Source of the DNA: an uncultured Prevotellaceae bacterium
GTDB taxonomy: Bacteria; Bacteroidota; Bacteroidia; Bacteroidales; Bacteroidaceae
DNA length: 64,000 nucleotides
Assembly (NCBI GenBank): GCA_946404865.1
Contig: CAMJFC010000002.1
Span: forward strand, 1-64,000
Direction: 5' to 3'
The translations under genes and the position numbers were made by a program. Of this stretch, positions 26,015-35,159 are shown in pieces. Every line of letters begins with the position of its first letter. Within the stretch, counting starts at the first letter, position 1. The notes under the pieces were generated by a model. The model worked only from the letters and a program-made list of their open reading frames with translations. It was not told the origin of the DNA and made no database searches.

Positions 26015-27994
26015 ATGAATGACCAGTTGAAAATAGCAATGCGCATAGCCGGCACCAAGCTGCGGCAGGGCGGTTTTGTGCCGTTGGCAACAGTGGGAGT
26101 GCTTCCTGCCGGAGAAGCAGACAATATGGACAGGGTGCCCCTTATCTCGGAGACTCCGTCGTATATTATCAAGCACACCGCCGACTATGTGCTGTATCTG
26201 TTGATGGACTTGCGCGTCAAGTCGGTTGATTCCAGCGCTTTTGGCGTACTGTCTATTGCCTTGTCGATTTCTAAAGGAGCGCAGTTGGCGAATGGGAAAA
26301 GTCCATATACGCTTTTGAAAGAGTTGTATGAGGCGTTTCTGCGCAAATATATGATGCCCTCGGCAGAGGGCTACTATGTTTTCTTGAACCGTGATGTGGA
26401 TGGAGAAGAGTTCCGAGCCATCGTCAATCGTTATCCTTTAGAGGCACGCCGCTCGCCGTACGTAGAGATGACGGGTGGCGCGCAGGGGGTGTCTGGGATG
26501 CTCTGTGTGCCAGAAGACAAGATGGAGGAGTTCTTCCGCGATACGCATTATCCTGAGTTCGCCCGTTTCAAGGAGTTGGAGGTGGGATCAGCCTGCTCTA
26601 CCACACCGGGATTGGAGAATATCCAGATTCCCCGCCCTGTGGTGTATAGAGTGATAGTGAATGGGAAAGAGAACGGAGTACGACTGACTCTGCCATCAGA
26701 TACTTTCCGATCAAATTTCCGCAACACGCAATACTCTGAATTCACGAATGTGTCATTCTCACTGCAAGAATTGTTGTCCGCACCCAACCAGACGTTGGAA
26801 TTCGGACAGTCGCGGGTAGTGTTGGATGCTGCCAATGCAGTAATCAGGTGTACAATTCATGAGGAAAAGTTTTCCTATCGATTCGTCTTCGACTGGCAGT
26901 GGAACGGATTGAACGAAGACGAGCAAGACGAGGTGAAGTCTTATTTCATAGATGGAAAGGTGAAACTCTTGGTGGGAGGTGTTGACTTGGGCAAATACAT
27001 AGACACACCGGATTTGATACGCGATGGTGAATATGGTATGAATGTCAAGGCGGAGGTTAGCCCCCGGCAGACCGATAAATATAAATTCTCTGTTTCCAGT
27101 CACATTGACTATACACGCCGGCTGTACCCGATAACCATCAGCGTGCAGAAACGGCAGGCCAACCCACCGGTGACATTGACGTATGGTGAAGAGAGGCAGG
27201 GACAGACGGCTTCTCGTGGACAACAGAATGCAGCTGTTTCCCGGGGACGGACAAATTTGCCAGTTGCGACAAAGAACGAACAAAAAACCGAAGAAACGGA
27301 TAAGAAGCCCAAGCCGAATAACAAATTGAAATATGCCGTGATTGCTATCGGCGTCGTTTGCATCGCTGCACTCGTCTTTTTAGGGATAAAACTGCTGAAA
27401 TCGGAGTCAGATTCTCCAGTCGCAGTGAAGACGGATCCTCAGTCAGAGTTAATAACTCGGAATGATTCAATACAAAATAAACAAGATTCGATTCCCGAAG
27501 ACACAACTCATCTTATTGCAAAACACGATACCCTACCTGCAGAAACAATAGAAGACCAATCAGTTGACGCGCAACTCGGAAAAGATAAGATGTTGAAAGA
27601 AGCAGTAAAAAAAGCAGAGGAAGATAAAAAACGTAAAGAAGAGGCAAAAAAGCAAGCGGAGAATGTGAAAAAACAGCAGGATGCAGTTGAAAAACAGGAA
27701 AAAGATAAAAGAATAGATGAGGCCAAAGACCAAATTCTGGCATTGGTCAAAGAGGGAAAAGATTGGAGTGATTGTAAAGGTAGTAAATACTGGAATGATT
27801 TGCCGAATGCTTATAAGAATGCAGTGGAAGCAGTTTTGTATCAAAAGATTAATCCGAAATGGGATCAGTATCCGACTCTTAAAAGTGCAATAGCAAAGAA
27901 AGTCAGGAACAAGAAATATAAAACTTGGGATGATGTATTGAATGCTCAAACCGAAGTAAATAATGTGATAAGCGAGTATACCCTAAATAAATGA
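26015..27994 (+). CDS. Membrane-anchored protein with charged coiled-coil tail
   Basis: A 659-residue protein. The first 420 residues are a soluble alpha/beta region with no family I recognise. A Lys/Pro-rich hinge (about 420-440) leads to a transmembrane helix (YAVIAIGVVCIAALVFLGI) and a Lys/Glu-rich helical tail. The N-terminal 190 residues are related to those of the gene at 30817. Shared landmarks are NGKSPYTLLKEL versus GGKSPFGMLNDL, and FRDTHYPEFARFKELEVG versus MRRSHFPALSMVAWLEIG. Later parts differ. The gene is 56 bases after the GTPase-like gene. Confidence 0.72.
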   Translation: MNDQLKIAMRIAGTKLRQGGFVPLATVGVLPAGEADNMDRVPLISETPSYIIKHTADYVLYLLMDLRVKSVDSSAFGVLSIALSISKGAQLANGKSPYTLLKELYEAFLRKYMMPSAEGYYVFLNRDVDGEEFRAIVNRYPLEARRSPYVEMTGGAQGVSGMLCVPEDKMEEFFRDTHYPEFARFKELEVGSACSTTPGLENIQIPRPVVYRVIVNGKENGVRLTLPSDTFRSNFRNTQYSEFTNVSFSLQELLSAPNQTLEFGQSRVVLDAANAVIRCTIHEEKFSYRFVFDWQWNGLNEDEQDEVKSYFIDGKVKLLVGGVDLGKYIDTPDLIRDGEYGMNVKAEVSPRQTDKYKFSVSSHIDYTRRLYPITISVQKRQANPPVTLTYGEERQGQTASRGQQNAAVSRGRTNLPVATKNEQKTEETDKKPKPNNKLKYAVIAIGVVCIAALVFLGIKLLKSESDSPVAVKTDPQSELITRNDSIQNKQDSIPEDTTHLIAKHDTLPAETIEDQSVDAQLGKDKMLKEAVKKAEEDKKRKEEAKKQAENVKKQQDAVEKQEKDKRIDEAKDQILALVKEGKDWSDCKGSKYWNDLPNAYKNAVEAVLYQKINPKWDQYPTLKSAIAKKVRNKKYKTWDDVLNAQTEVNNVISEYTLNK

Positions 27995-27997
27995 ACA

Positions 27998-28870
27998 ATG
28001 AAAATACTTAAATTATCCATTCTGTTCCTGCTATTAGCAGGTGGAATTTTCTTGGCCTTAAATTGGGGCAAAGTGTTTGGCAGTTCAGATGCCGATGATT
28101 GGTTTGTTGATGAAAATATGATTGACATCCAAGAAAAATGTGATGAAATCAGAGCAGCATGGGCTGAGGCCCAAGGTTGGGATGAAACACTCTATCAGCA
28201 GCAGAGTGATGACATTAACCAGAGCAAGGAGATGAAACTGTTCTCTTTGGATGGCTATAACACCGTGAAAAATTGTCTCATAGAGAGTGCCACCAATAAA
28301 GTCTATGACAGTTTTATGGCCGCACTCCACGACAAGAATTTCAGTGATGCCAAGTTGCAGAATAGTTACAAGGGGGTCAAGACGCTGAAGGCAAAAGAGA
28401 GTCTAAGCAGCGAGTCGAGATTGAACAAGTTAGACCAGTTGTATGCCTTATACACCAATATTAAAAACTTTATCAATTCTCCGCATACCATCTCGCCTCA
28501 CTTCGACAAGAATACAGCCAGTTGGAACTCGTTCGCAGCCGCTCAGAAACAAGTCTTAGATCAGGCCAGTGCATTACGTGGCAATCCCCTCTTCTCTGAG
28601 ATGAGTAATGTGCCAGGCTTCTCTGCCGGTTTAGATGTGAAGACCCTGCAAGGCAAATTGAGCCAGCAGAAAAGGTCTTTTTATGAGACGCTCAGCAACC
28701 AAATCGTTGCTCACTTTAGTTCATTGGAGGCAACACAAGACCGTGTGAACCTTTTCGCGCAAATCTATAATAATTTCGGTTCTCAGGTCTATCCGGACAA
28801 TTATGGTGTCAGCAATTTGGCTGCCTTTAAAGTGAGTTATAAGGTTGCAGAGGACAACGAAACCTATTAA
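27998..28870 (+). CDS. Signal-anchored protein of the accessory locus, unknown
   Basis: A 290-residue protein starting with a hydrophobic anchor or signal (ILKLSILFLLLAGGIFLAL). The rest is soluble and predicted helical, rich in Asp, Lys and Gln, with no motif I recognise. It begins 3 bases after the preceding gene and is followed 13 bases later by the next. It probably belongs to the same envelope complex. No function can be read from the sequence. Confidence 0.7.
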   Translation: MKILKLSILFLLLAGGIFLALNWGKVFGSSDADDWFVDENMIDIQEKCDEIRAAWAEAQGWDETLYQQQSDDINQSKEMKLFSLDGYNTVKNCLIESATNKVYDSFMAALHDKNFSDAKLQNSYKGVKTLKAKESLSSESRLNKLDQLYALYTNIKNFINSPHTISPHFDKNTASWNSFAAAQKQVLDQASALRGNPLFSEMSNVPGFSAGLDVKTLQGKLSQQKRSFYETLSNQIVAHFSSLEATQDRVNLFAQIYNNFGSQVYPDNYGVSNLAAFKVSYKVAEDNETY

Positions 28871-28883
28871 ATTTATTTGACCT

Positions 28884-30146
28884 ATGAAACAATTAAGAAT
28901 CTATCTGTTGGCGAGTGCCTTGCTGTCCCCTTTTGGCCTGGTTGCTCAGACAGACAATAATATCCCCTCTGTCAGTAGCGAGGCGCTCATCAATCTTCAG
29001 CAACAATCCACTTCTCAACAAAGTGTGGGCAGTGATGCCGATTCAGAAGAAGTGCTGAAGAAGAAAGCTGAAGAAGAAAAAGCGAAAAAGAAGGCTGAGA
29101 AAGAAGCCCAAAAAGCGGCTCAAAAAAAGCAGAAAGAAGAGGAAAAGGCACGTAAAGAAGCCGAAAAGGAGGCGCAGAAAGTGAAAAAAGAAGAGGAAAA
29201 GGCACGGAAAAAAGCAGAAAAGGAGGCTCAAAAAGCAGAAAAGGCACGGATAGGAGCAGAAAAGGCGCAGAAAGAAGCAGAAAAGGCGCAGAAAGAAGCT
29301 GAAAAAGCCCAAGAAGAGGCCGTGAAAGCTCAAAATAATGCGGATGAAAAGACCCAAGCTGGCGCAGCCCCTGCTGAATCTGTTGAGCCAGCTGGTGGTG
29401 TAGCGACTCCAAACCTTTCTAAAACGGCACAGACTAATACCCTAAAGGTAGTTGCCGTAGATGCGCAGCAAGGAAATCCAAAGAAGATGCAGAAACAGCA
29501 TGATGAGAATGAGAATAAAATTAAAAAGCGTCTGGATGATATCGCCCAGCATCCTGATGCTCCTGTTTATCTGCTGATGATGGCTGAGCATATTGAAGAA
29601 AATTGGATAGCTAAACCCTTCTCTGGGTATTCCGCAGCAAAGTTGGAAATGGCAATCCTCGCATACGAAAGGGTGGCAGAACTATGTGACAGACAAAATG
29701 ACCAGAAAAAACTGCTTGATGCTGCAAAACGCTTGAATGGGTTGTATGAAGATGCGCAACTGTATGAGGCGGCATACCTCGCCGTCAATAATGCTTACGA
29801 TAAGAAGATGGTTGACCCCCTTGTTTCACGGATGAAAAAATTAAGAGACGGAACCAATCAAAATAAGTATCCCGATAAATCTCAAGATTTGAAAGCCTTG
29901 ACTTATCAGCTGATTTTTTATGATGCCAAAGTTGACATTTTCAAAGATTTGATTGATAACTTTGATAATGAGCTTAAGGAAGCGCAGGATGTAAAGGGTA
30001 GTTTGAATCAACTGAAGAACGAGTACCAAGAAGACATAGAAGCTATCCGTGAGAACCTTTGGCTTAAAAATCAATTCGATGAGTATATAAAGGATCCTCT
30101 GCACAGTCCTGTTAGAGAAACGATAAAAAGCTTGGTAACTGAATGA
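28884..30146 (+). CDS. Exported coiled-coil protein (Lys/Glu/Ala repeats)
   Basis: A 420-residue exported protein with signal peptide MKQLRIYLLASALLSPFGL. Residues about 50-155 are an almost continuous coiled coil built from short Lys/Glu/Ala units (EAEKAQKEAEK-like, several copies). A Ser/Pro/Ala spacer follows, then a helical C-terminal domain. This resembles TolA-type spacers that span the periplasm, but the family is not recognised. The following ATG overlaps its stop by 4 bases. Internal repetition makes this region prone to slippage and mis-assembly. Confidence 0.72.
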   Translation: MKQLRIYLLASALLSPFGLVAQTDNNIPSVSSEALINLQQQSTSQQSVGSDADSEEVLKKKAEEEKAKKKAEKEAQKAAQKKQKEEEKARKEAEKEAQKVKKEEEKARKKAEKEAQKAEKARIGAEKAQKEAEKAQKEAEKAQEEAVKAQNNADEKTQAGAAPAESVEPAGGVATPNLSKTAQTNTLKVVAVDAQQGNPKKMQKQHDENENKIKKRLDDIAQHPDAPVYLLMMAEHIEENWIAKPFSGYSAAKLEMAILAYERVAELCDRQNDQKKLLDAAKRLNGLYEDAQLYEAAYLAVNNAYDKKMVDPLVSRMKKLRDGTNQNKYPDKSQDLKALTYQLIFYDAKVDIFKDLIDNFDNELKEAQDVKGSLNQLKNEYQEDIEAIRENLWLKNQFDEYIKDPLHSPVRETIKSLVTE

Positions 30147-30817
30147 AAAAGTATAAATATCTTATGAGAATAATAATAATAGTCCTTGGTCTTTGGGTGG
30201 CTCATAACCTAAAAGCACAGGTTGGTAATAATTGGGAGCAGGTTTTGAAGAACGATAAGGAGCAATTGGCTTTCTTGGATGAGCTATATCGCAACATTCA
30301 GGGCTTTGCACAGAAGCAAGTGGAGATACTGGCTAATGAGTCGATAGATGAATGGTTGGGTATGCCGTATTCAAGATTGTCTGAAGAGAAAATCGACCAA
30401 CTGATTAGCAAATATAGTGTGGGCAAAGACAATAATCTGCGACAAAAGCGTGCTCAATTAGAAAAACTCAGGTCCGACCTCTTTGTTTATCAAGAAGCAG
30501 TGCAATCCGTGAATGAGGAATATAATGAAGAAAAAGTTAAAAGATTGGCGGCGCAAGTACGGCAGATACAAACTCGTACGGATGAACAAAAAGTAGAAGT
30601 TGATGTTTTACGCCAACAATTGGAAAACTATGGTACGGCATACCATCTTTTTTGTCAGTTAAAAAATAAGATTGAGGACGAAACTAAAGATGTAAAATTT
30701 GGAAAGAAAGAAATAGCTGAGACAATAATAAAAAGTATGGATAATAATAATCAAATGATTATCCAACAAATACCATGGTTGAAAGGCCAATATAGTCAAC
30801 TGAAAAATATCAAGTGA
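30143..30817 (+). CDS. Exported helical protein, unknown
   Basis: A 224-residue protein with a signal peptide (RIIIIVLGLWVAHNLKAQV) and an otherwise predicted all-helical, coiled-coil-forming mature part. It overlaps the preceding gene by 4 bases (ATGA), and its stop overlaps the next ATG by one base (TGATG), which shows tight coupling. Its length and charge suggest a partner of the preceding coiled-coil protein. No known family is recognised. Confidence 0.7.
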   Translation: MKKYKYLMRIIIIVLGLWVAHNLKAQVGNNWEQVLKNDKEQLAFLDELYRNIQGFAQKQVEILANESIDEWLGMPYSRLSEEKIDQLISKYSVGKDNNLRQKRAQLEKLRSDLFVYQEAVQSVNEEYNEEKVKRLAAQVRQIQTRTDEQKVEVDVLRQQLENYGTAYHLFCQLKNKIEDETKDVKFGKKEIAETIIKSMDNNNQMIIQQIPWLKGQYSQLKNIK

Positions 30818-31968
30818 TGAAGGCAAAAGAGCATATCTCCGTGAGAATCTATACCGGACGGCAGGGAGAGCATTTTGCCGTTCCTGCAGCAGTGGCTGTG
30901 GGAAGCATGACCGAAGGATTTCAACCGTTCGCGCCCCAACTGGTTTGCGAAAGCGAGGTGTGGATATTACAGCACCGGCGGAATGACACTCTCTATGCTA
31001 AATTTTCTACAGATTACCTGGCTGCAGATGGAAAGAAAGCGCAAGTGCTTATCTGTCTTTTCTTGCCTGCGGGAAAGAAGCTTGCCGGGGGCAAAAGTCC
31101 GTTCGGTATGCTCAACGACCTGCAAGGGCAGCTGCTGATTTATGGCGTGAGAGACGGGAGACTGATAGAGGAGCGGATAAAGACACAGGCTTTTGAGGAA
31201 CTTGTCGAACAGCAACGGCTTTCCCCGTTGGCTATGCCACTGCCCGTCATGAACGGAAAAGAGCCGGCGGCGTATCGAGCCAATAATGATGTGGCTATCG
31301 ACAAATTGATGCGGAGAAGCCATTTCCCGGCTTTATCGATGGTGGCTTGGCTCGAAATCGGAAGGCATTGCACGGCTACCATCGACCTGACGCAAAGAGT
31401 AATCAATCCCCAACCACTTGACGACCCAAATGCCAATATGGGGCCGGTGATGGGTCCGGCGGCGCAGGCGTCTTATCTGGGCGGCGTGCCACTTGGCGAT
31501 GATGAGCATGTCGTGGTGGTGGACAACAACAAGAAACCTAAATATCTGCTGTATGTCGGCATTGCCGTGGCATGCTTGCTTGCTTTGATGCTCATCGGAA
31601 GCCTTTCAGAAAAAGACGACGACGGCATAGACGGTTTGTCAGACAGTGAATGGGTTGATGATGGCTCGTTGTCAGAAGAAGCTTTACCTGCGGCGGAAGA
31701 AACTGAACAGCAAGAAGTCGGGACGGAAGATGAAGTGGTGGATCAAGCAGCAGAAGAAGCTGCAGAAGCAGCGGCCATGTTGCTGGAAGAAAGGGAACGG
31801 GCAGAGAAAAATAACGAAGAAGAGGCAAACTTGAAAAAGGAGCAGGAAGACCTCAGACAGTCAGCGGCCCCCATTGGTGCATTTGGAGTGGAAAGTGGCA
31901 ATGAAGATGCCGAAGTGCTTCCGGTTAAGGGTGAGGTGAAAAAAGAAGAGCCTGCATCAAAACCCTAA
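30817..31968 (+). CDS. Membrane protein related to the 26015 gene, C-terminally truncated?
   Basis: A 383-residue protein with a soluble N-terminal domain related to that of the gene at 26015. A transmembrane helix lies at about 243-262 (LYVGIAVACLLALMLIGSL), and an acidic Glu/Ala-rich tail follows. The ATG at 30817 was preferred to an upstream GTG at 30814. The gene ends in TAA at 31966-31968. In the same frame directly after the stop the sequence continues as a TonB C-terminal-domain remnant (31969-32163), so this gene may once have been a TonB-like fusion. Function unknown. Confidence 0.7.
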   Translation: MKAKEHISVRIYTGRQGEHFAVPAAVAVGSMTEGFQPFAPQLVCESEVWILQHRRNDTLYAKFSTDYLAADGKKAQVLICLFLPAGKKLAGGKSPFGMLNDLQGQLLIYGVRDGRLIEERIKTQAFEELVEQQRLSPLAMPLPVMNGKEPAAYRANNDVAIDKLMRRSHFPALSMVAWLEIGRHCTATIDLTQRVINPQPLDDPNANMGPVMGPAAQASYLGGVPLGDDEHVVVVDNNKKPKYLLYVGIAVACLLALMLIGSLSEKDDDGIDGLSDSEWVDDGSLSEEALPAAEETEQQEVGTEDEVVDQAAEEAAEAAAMLLEERERAEKNNEEEANLKKEQEDLRQSAAPIGAFGVESGNEDAEVLPVKGEVKKEEPASKP

Positions 31969-32215
31969 TGCAGGCCCAAAATAGAGGAGGTTTACAAAGA
32001 TATAGAGAATAAGATCCTCGATTTTGTGGAGATTCAGTCTTCGTTCCCTGGCGGTCCTGCTGCCATGAACCAGTGGCTCGCTCAGAACATACGCTACCCA
32101 GAATCTGCTCGGAAAAACAACATTCAAGGTCGTGTCACTCTCCAGTCAACTACAGACTGTAGCGTATGATTGTCTGACATTAAAAACATCTGTTCTGTTT
32201 TATGGTCAGGACATT
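31969..32215 (+). pseudogene. Remnant of a TonB C-terminal domain
   Basis: This 300-base gap contains no intact gene. In frame with the preceding gene it translates to FPGGPAAMNQWLAQNIRYP followed by ESARKNNIQGRV, the start of a TonB C-terminal domain. It is much like the intact TonB at 56301. The match ends at a TGA at about 32167; SDIKNICSV continues weakly after it and a further stop follows. The domain is therefore split by at least two stops, one of them the TAA of the gene in front. I see nothing else in 32216-32268. Confidence 0.72.
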
Positions 32216-32268
32216 GATTTCCTTCAAGGATTTGTCAAAAGAATATATAACAAAAACGAATAGTACGG

Positions 32269-33558
32269 ATGAATATAAAAGTGAAAGCTAAAGGCGTGGC
32301 ATGCCTCGTAGGTGATGATTACGGTAAGGTATATGCCGCCTTGAAAAAGCAACTCGGCGACACAGAAGATTTCATCTTCACAGAGCGGACGCCTGGTCAT
32401 GACTACTTGCAATGGGACTTGCCCGGTGAAGGTTGGAAACCATTAGCCGATGCTGACCCCGTAGCCAAACAGTTGGTGAGCAAGGAACTGATGACAAGGA
32501 AGAAAAGGGTGGCCGACAAATTCGGTAAGAACCAAATCATGGCGCAGCGCGTGCTCACCGTTCCTGACGACAATTATGTGTTCTTTCAATTCCGTGATAA
32601 CGGAACCATTGACGTGAAGTTGACCGCATGGGGGTATCGGTATCCTGAACGTGTGGTAGGCGGCGGAACACAGGGGGATTTAGACATGAAGATGAAAGAA
32701 CCTGTAAGCATCTGTGTAAAAGCGGCAGGGAAACCGCTGCCAAGGCAGACGGTCAAGCTGAATGGGCACACACGCAAGACAGACGGCAAGGGAATGCTGG
32801 ATGTGGGCGATCTGCCTGTCGGGTATAAGTTTGAAGTGGAAATTGACGGTGAGCATCGGTTTATTACGGTCGAAAAGGGGAAGGGAGCTATCATACTTGA
32901 TGTCACCAAGTATGCCGATGTAACCATACAAGTGAAACGTGATGGAGTGCCCGTGAGTGATGCTGAAGTAAAGATGAGTTACCTCGGGCAGCAATGGAGG
33001 GTCAATACCAATGCCGACGGCATCGCTGTAAAGAATGTACCGCTTGACCCGGAAAACCATCCTATGACCGTTGAGGTTGAAGGCGAAGTGAAGACGAAAA
33101 AAATAGCAGACGACGATAGGTTGTTCGTTTTTGACTTCGTCACACCGATTCCCGAGCCTGAACCCGAACCGGAGCCTGAACCCGAACCGGAGCCTGAACC
33201 CGAACCGGAGCCTGAACCCGAACCTCAACCCGAACCCGAGCCGGAACCCGAGCCCGAGCCCGAACCCGAACCGGAGCCTGAACCCGAACCGGAGCCCGAG
33301 CCTGAACCGGAACCCGAGCCTGAACCGGAACCCGAGCCTGAACCCGAGCCTGAACCTGAACCCGAGCCCGAGCCCGAACCAGAACCGGAGCCAGAACCAG
33401 AACCGGAGCCAGAACCAGAACCGGAGCCAGAACCTGAATCAGAACCTGAGCCCGAGCCCCAAAAGACTTCTTTCTGGGCGCTGATAGTAATGCTCTTAGC
33501 TCTTATCTTATTAGTGGTAACTACCTATTTCATTTGTCGCTCTATCCTTTTCGGATGA
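32269..33558 (+). CDS. Tail-anchored protein with long Glu-Pro repeat spacer
   Basis: A 429-residue protein. Residues 1-150 form a soluble domain, residues 150-290 two small beta-sandwich-like repeats ([16 protein letters not shown] is typical of such units). About 51 Glu-Pro pairs follow (codons 295-397), and a C-terminal transmembrane helix ([19 protein letters not shown]) ends the protein. The N-terminal part is paralogous to that of the gene at 33852, with shared landmarks W-x-LPGEGW versus W-x-IPGNGW and [11 protein letters not shown] versus WAYRYPDQSVG. An EP spacer of this size is stiff and could hold a domain well away from the membrane. Confidence 0.78.
   Translation: MNIKVKAKGVACLVGDDYGKVYAALKKQLGDTEDFIFTERTPGHDYLQWDLPGEGWKPLADADPVAKQLVSKELMTRKKRVADKFGKNQIMAQRVLTVPDDNYVFFQFRDNGTIDVKLTAWGYRYPERVVGGGTQGDLDMKMKEPVSICVKAAGKPLPRQTVKLNGHTRKTDGKGMLDVGDLPVGYKFEVEIDGEHRFITVEKGKGAIILDVTKYADVTIQVKRDGVPVSDAEVKMSYLGQQWRVNTNADGIAVKNVPLDPENHPMTVEVEGEVKTKKIADDDRLFVFDFVTPIPEPEPEPEPEPEPEPEPEPEPEPEPQPEPEPEPEPEPEPEPEPEPEPEPEPEPEPEPEPEPEPEPEPEPEPEPEPEPEPEPEPEPEPEPEPEPEPESEPEPEPQKTSFWALIVMLLALILLVVTTYFICRSILFG
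33151..33459 (+). repeat. Glu-Pro hexanucleotide repeat (about 51 units)
   Basis: Six-base units GAG/GAA-CCx encode alternating Glu and Pro for about 309 bases. The array is interrupted by one Gln (PEPQPEP) and one Ser (EPESEPE). Codons vary between units, so the array is old rather than newly expanded. Length variation between strains and assembly error are both likely here. Confidence 0.9.
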
Positions 33559-33568
33559 ATTGTTTGAT

Positions 33569-33841
33569 ATGATTGCAGAAATATTTTTTGTGTTGATGTT
33601 CGTCATCAATGTGGTCGCATTTGTGCTTTATGCTTATGATAAGCACAAGGCCGTTTATGAGTTGTGGAGAACCCCGGAAGCGCTGCTTATTACTCTGGCG
33701 GCATGCGGGGGCGCTTATGGCGCCGGAATGGCAATGCTGCTCTTCCGGCATAAGACCAAGCATTTGTTGTTTACGATAACTGTGCCGATTTGTTTCATCA
33801 TTTGGATGGCTATATGGATCTTCATGGTGTTAAGCCTATAA
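33569..33841 (+). CDS. DUF1294 small membrane protein
   Basis: A 90-residue membrane protein with three hydrophobic segments. It fits DUF1294: the first helix is followed by YAYDKHKA, and the second half carries GGAYGAGMAMLLFRHKTKH, the most conserved part of that family. I chose the ATG at 33569, 10 bases after the upstream stop, because the longer frame starts with TTG. Its function is unknown. It sits between two paralogous scaffold genes, which may only reflect insertion. Confidence 0.8.
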   Translation: MIAEIFFVLMFVINVVAFVLYAYDKHKAVYELWRTPEALLITLAACGGAYGAGMAMLLFRHKTKHLLFTITVPICFIIWMAIWIFMVLSL

Positions 33842-33851
33842 TTTTCTGGAA

Positions 33852-35153
33852 ATGAATGTAAAACTCCCTATTTCAAACGCCGTCCTTTTGTTGGACGGGA
33901 AACTGCCAGTGCAAAAGGTTTATCTTCAACTGAAGCCGTTGGCAGACAAAGCACAGTTGGTTTTGGCAGAGCCGCAGACAGGGGCTGGATACCATCAGTG
34001 GAAAATTCCAGGAAATGGATGGGTGCCGTTCACCAAGGTGGAGGAAGCGAAAAAAGCCGAATATGCTACTGTCTATAAACAGCGGCGTGAAACGTTATGG
34101 AATGCCATGCAAGGCTCTGCTATTAAAAAGACAATCACTACGGTGCCATCCGACGATTTCATCTTTTTCCGACATGTTGACGGCCAATTGCAGGTGGCTT
34201 TAGCTGCATGGGCATACAGGTATCCAGACCAATCCGTTGGAAGCGAGATGGAAGGGTGGGAGTATAAGGCCGATTTACAAAATGTGAATGTGGGATTTGA
34301 ATGGGGTGGACAGTTGCTGCCAAAAATGAACTTCCGTCTTGCTAACTATCCAAGAACTACTGACAAAGATGGTTTTTTGAGGTTGGACAAACCTGTTCCT
34401 GTCGGGACTGTGATTCCTGTCAAAACAATAGATGGAAGGTCTTTCCAAGTCAACGTCGAAAAAGGGAAGGATGATTATATTTTCGACTTGACAAAACGTA
34501 TGCGGGTGGAGGTTGTAACAACCTTAGACGGTGTGCCTGTTGCCGGGCGTCATTGTGTCATTCATTTCAACGGAAATGATTATCCTGTTGTTACCGATGA
34601 ACAAGGGAGAACGGAATTGGAGGTGCCCTTGAAGCCCGATGAGGCTGGCGACGTGTCTGCGTTACAACCCGTTTGTCGTGTGACAAGTGAAGACAAGCAG
34701 GCAGAAAAAACACCCACGGGAGAAGGGTGCGTAGTGACATTTGAGTTGAATTGGGTGTCTCCGCCTCCTCCAGAAGAACCGAAGAAACCAGAAGAACCGA
34801 AGAAGCCAGAAGAACCGAAGAAGCCAGAAGAACCGAAGAAGCCAGAAGAACCGGAGAAGCCAGAAAAGCCGAAGAAGCCAGAAGAGCCGAAGGAACCTGA
34901 AGACGTGTTAGAGCCGCCTAAGATGGTGAAGATACGTTTGCTGGATTATGGTGGATGTCCACTGCCCGATTTACCCTTCGTCTTATTCACCAAGAAAAAG
35001 GGAGAGTTGCAACTGCGCACGGATGCTGACGGATGCTGTGAAGTGCAGCAGGATTGGCTGACAAACAATGAGAAGATGAAAGTGAAGTTTGAAATCACTC
35101 CTGAATATCGACAGACACATGACATTCATGATGGTAAAACCAAAAAGAAGTAG
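33852..35153 (+). CDS. Paralogue of the EP-repeat protein with Lys/Pro/Glu spacer
   Basis: A 433-residue soluble protein whose N-terminal 280 residues resemble the gene at 32269. The spacer is different: about seven 18-base units encoding EEPKKP (codons around 308-350) instead of Glu-Pro pairs. A C-terminal beta domain follows (VKIRLLDYGGCPLPDLPFVL onward) and there is no obvious transmembrane helix. The charged linker is basic/acidic mixed, so the two paralogues are not interchangeable. Function unknown; the pair may form the two ends of one assembly. Confidence 0.75.
   Translation: MNVKLPISNAVLLLDGKLPVQKVYLQLKPLADKAQLVLAEPQTGAGYHQWKIPGNGWVPFTKVEEAKKAEYATVYKQRRETLWNAMQGSAIKKTITTVPSDDFIFFRHVDGQLQVALAAWAYRYPDQSVGSEMEGWEYKADLQNVNVGFEWGGQLLPKMNFRLANYPRTTDKDGFLRLDKPVPVGTVIPVKTIDGRSFQVNVEKGKDDYIFDLTKRMRVEVVTTLDGVPVAGRHCVIHFNGNDYPVVTDEQGRTELEVPLKPDEAGDVSALQPVCRVTSEDKQAEKTPTGEGCVVTFELNWVSPPPPEEPKKPEEPKKPEEPKKPEEPKKPEEPEKPEKPKKPEEPKEPEDVLEPPKMVKIRLLDYGGCPLPDLPFVLFTKKKGELQLRTDADGCCEVQQDWLTNNEKMKVKFEITPEYRQTHDIHDGKTKKK
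34773..34902 (+). repeat. 18-bp tandem repeat encoding EEPKKP
   Basis: About seven copies of an 18-base unit (GAAGAACCGAAGAAGCCA with minor changes) lie inside the gene at 33852. The first copies are nearly identical and later copies drift (EEPEKP, EEPKEP). Confidence 0.85.
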
Positions 35154-35159
35154 CATACT

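Noticed and set aside
33151..33459. Glu-Pro array considered as a CRISPR or minisatellite
   Set aside because: Units are 6 bases, have no spacers and keep the reading frame, so they are a protein repeat.
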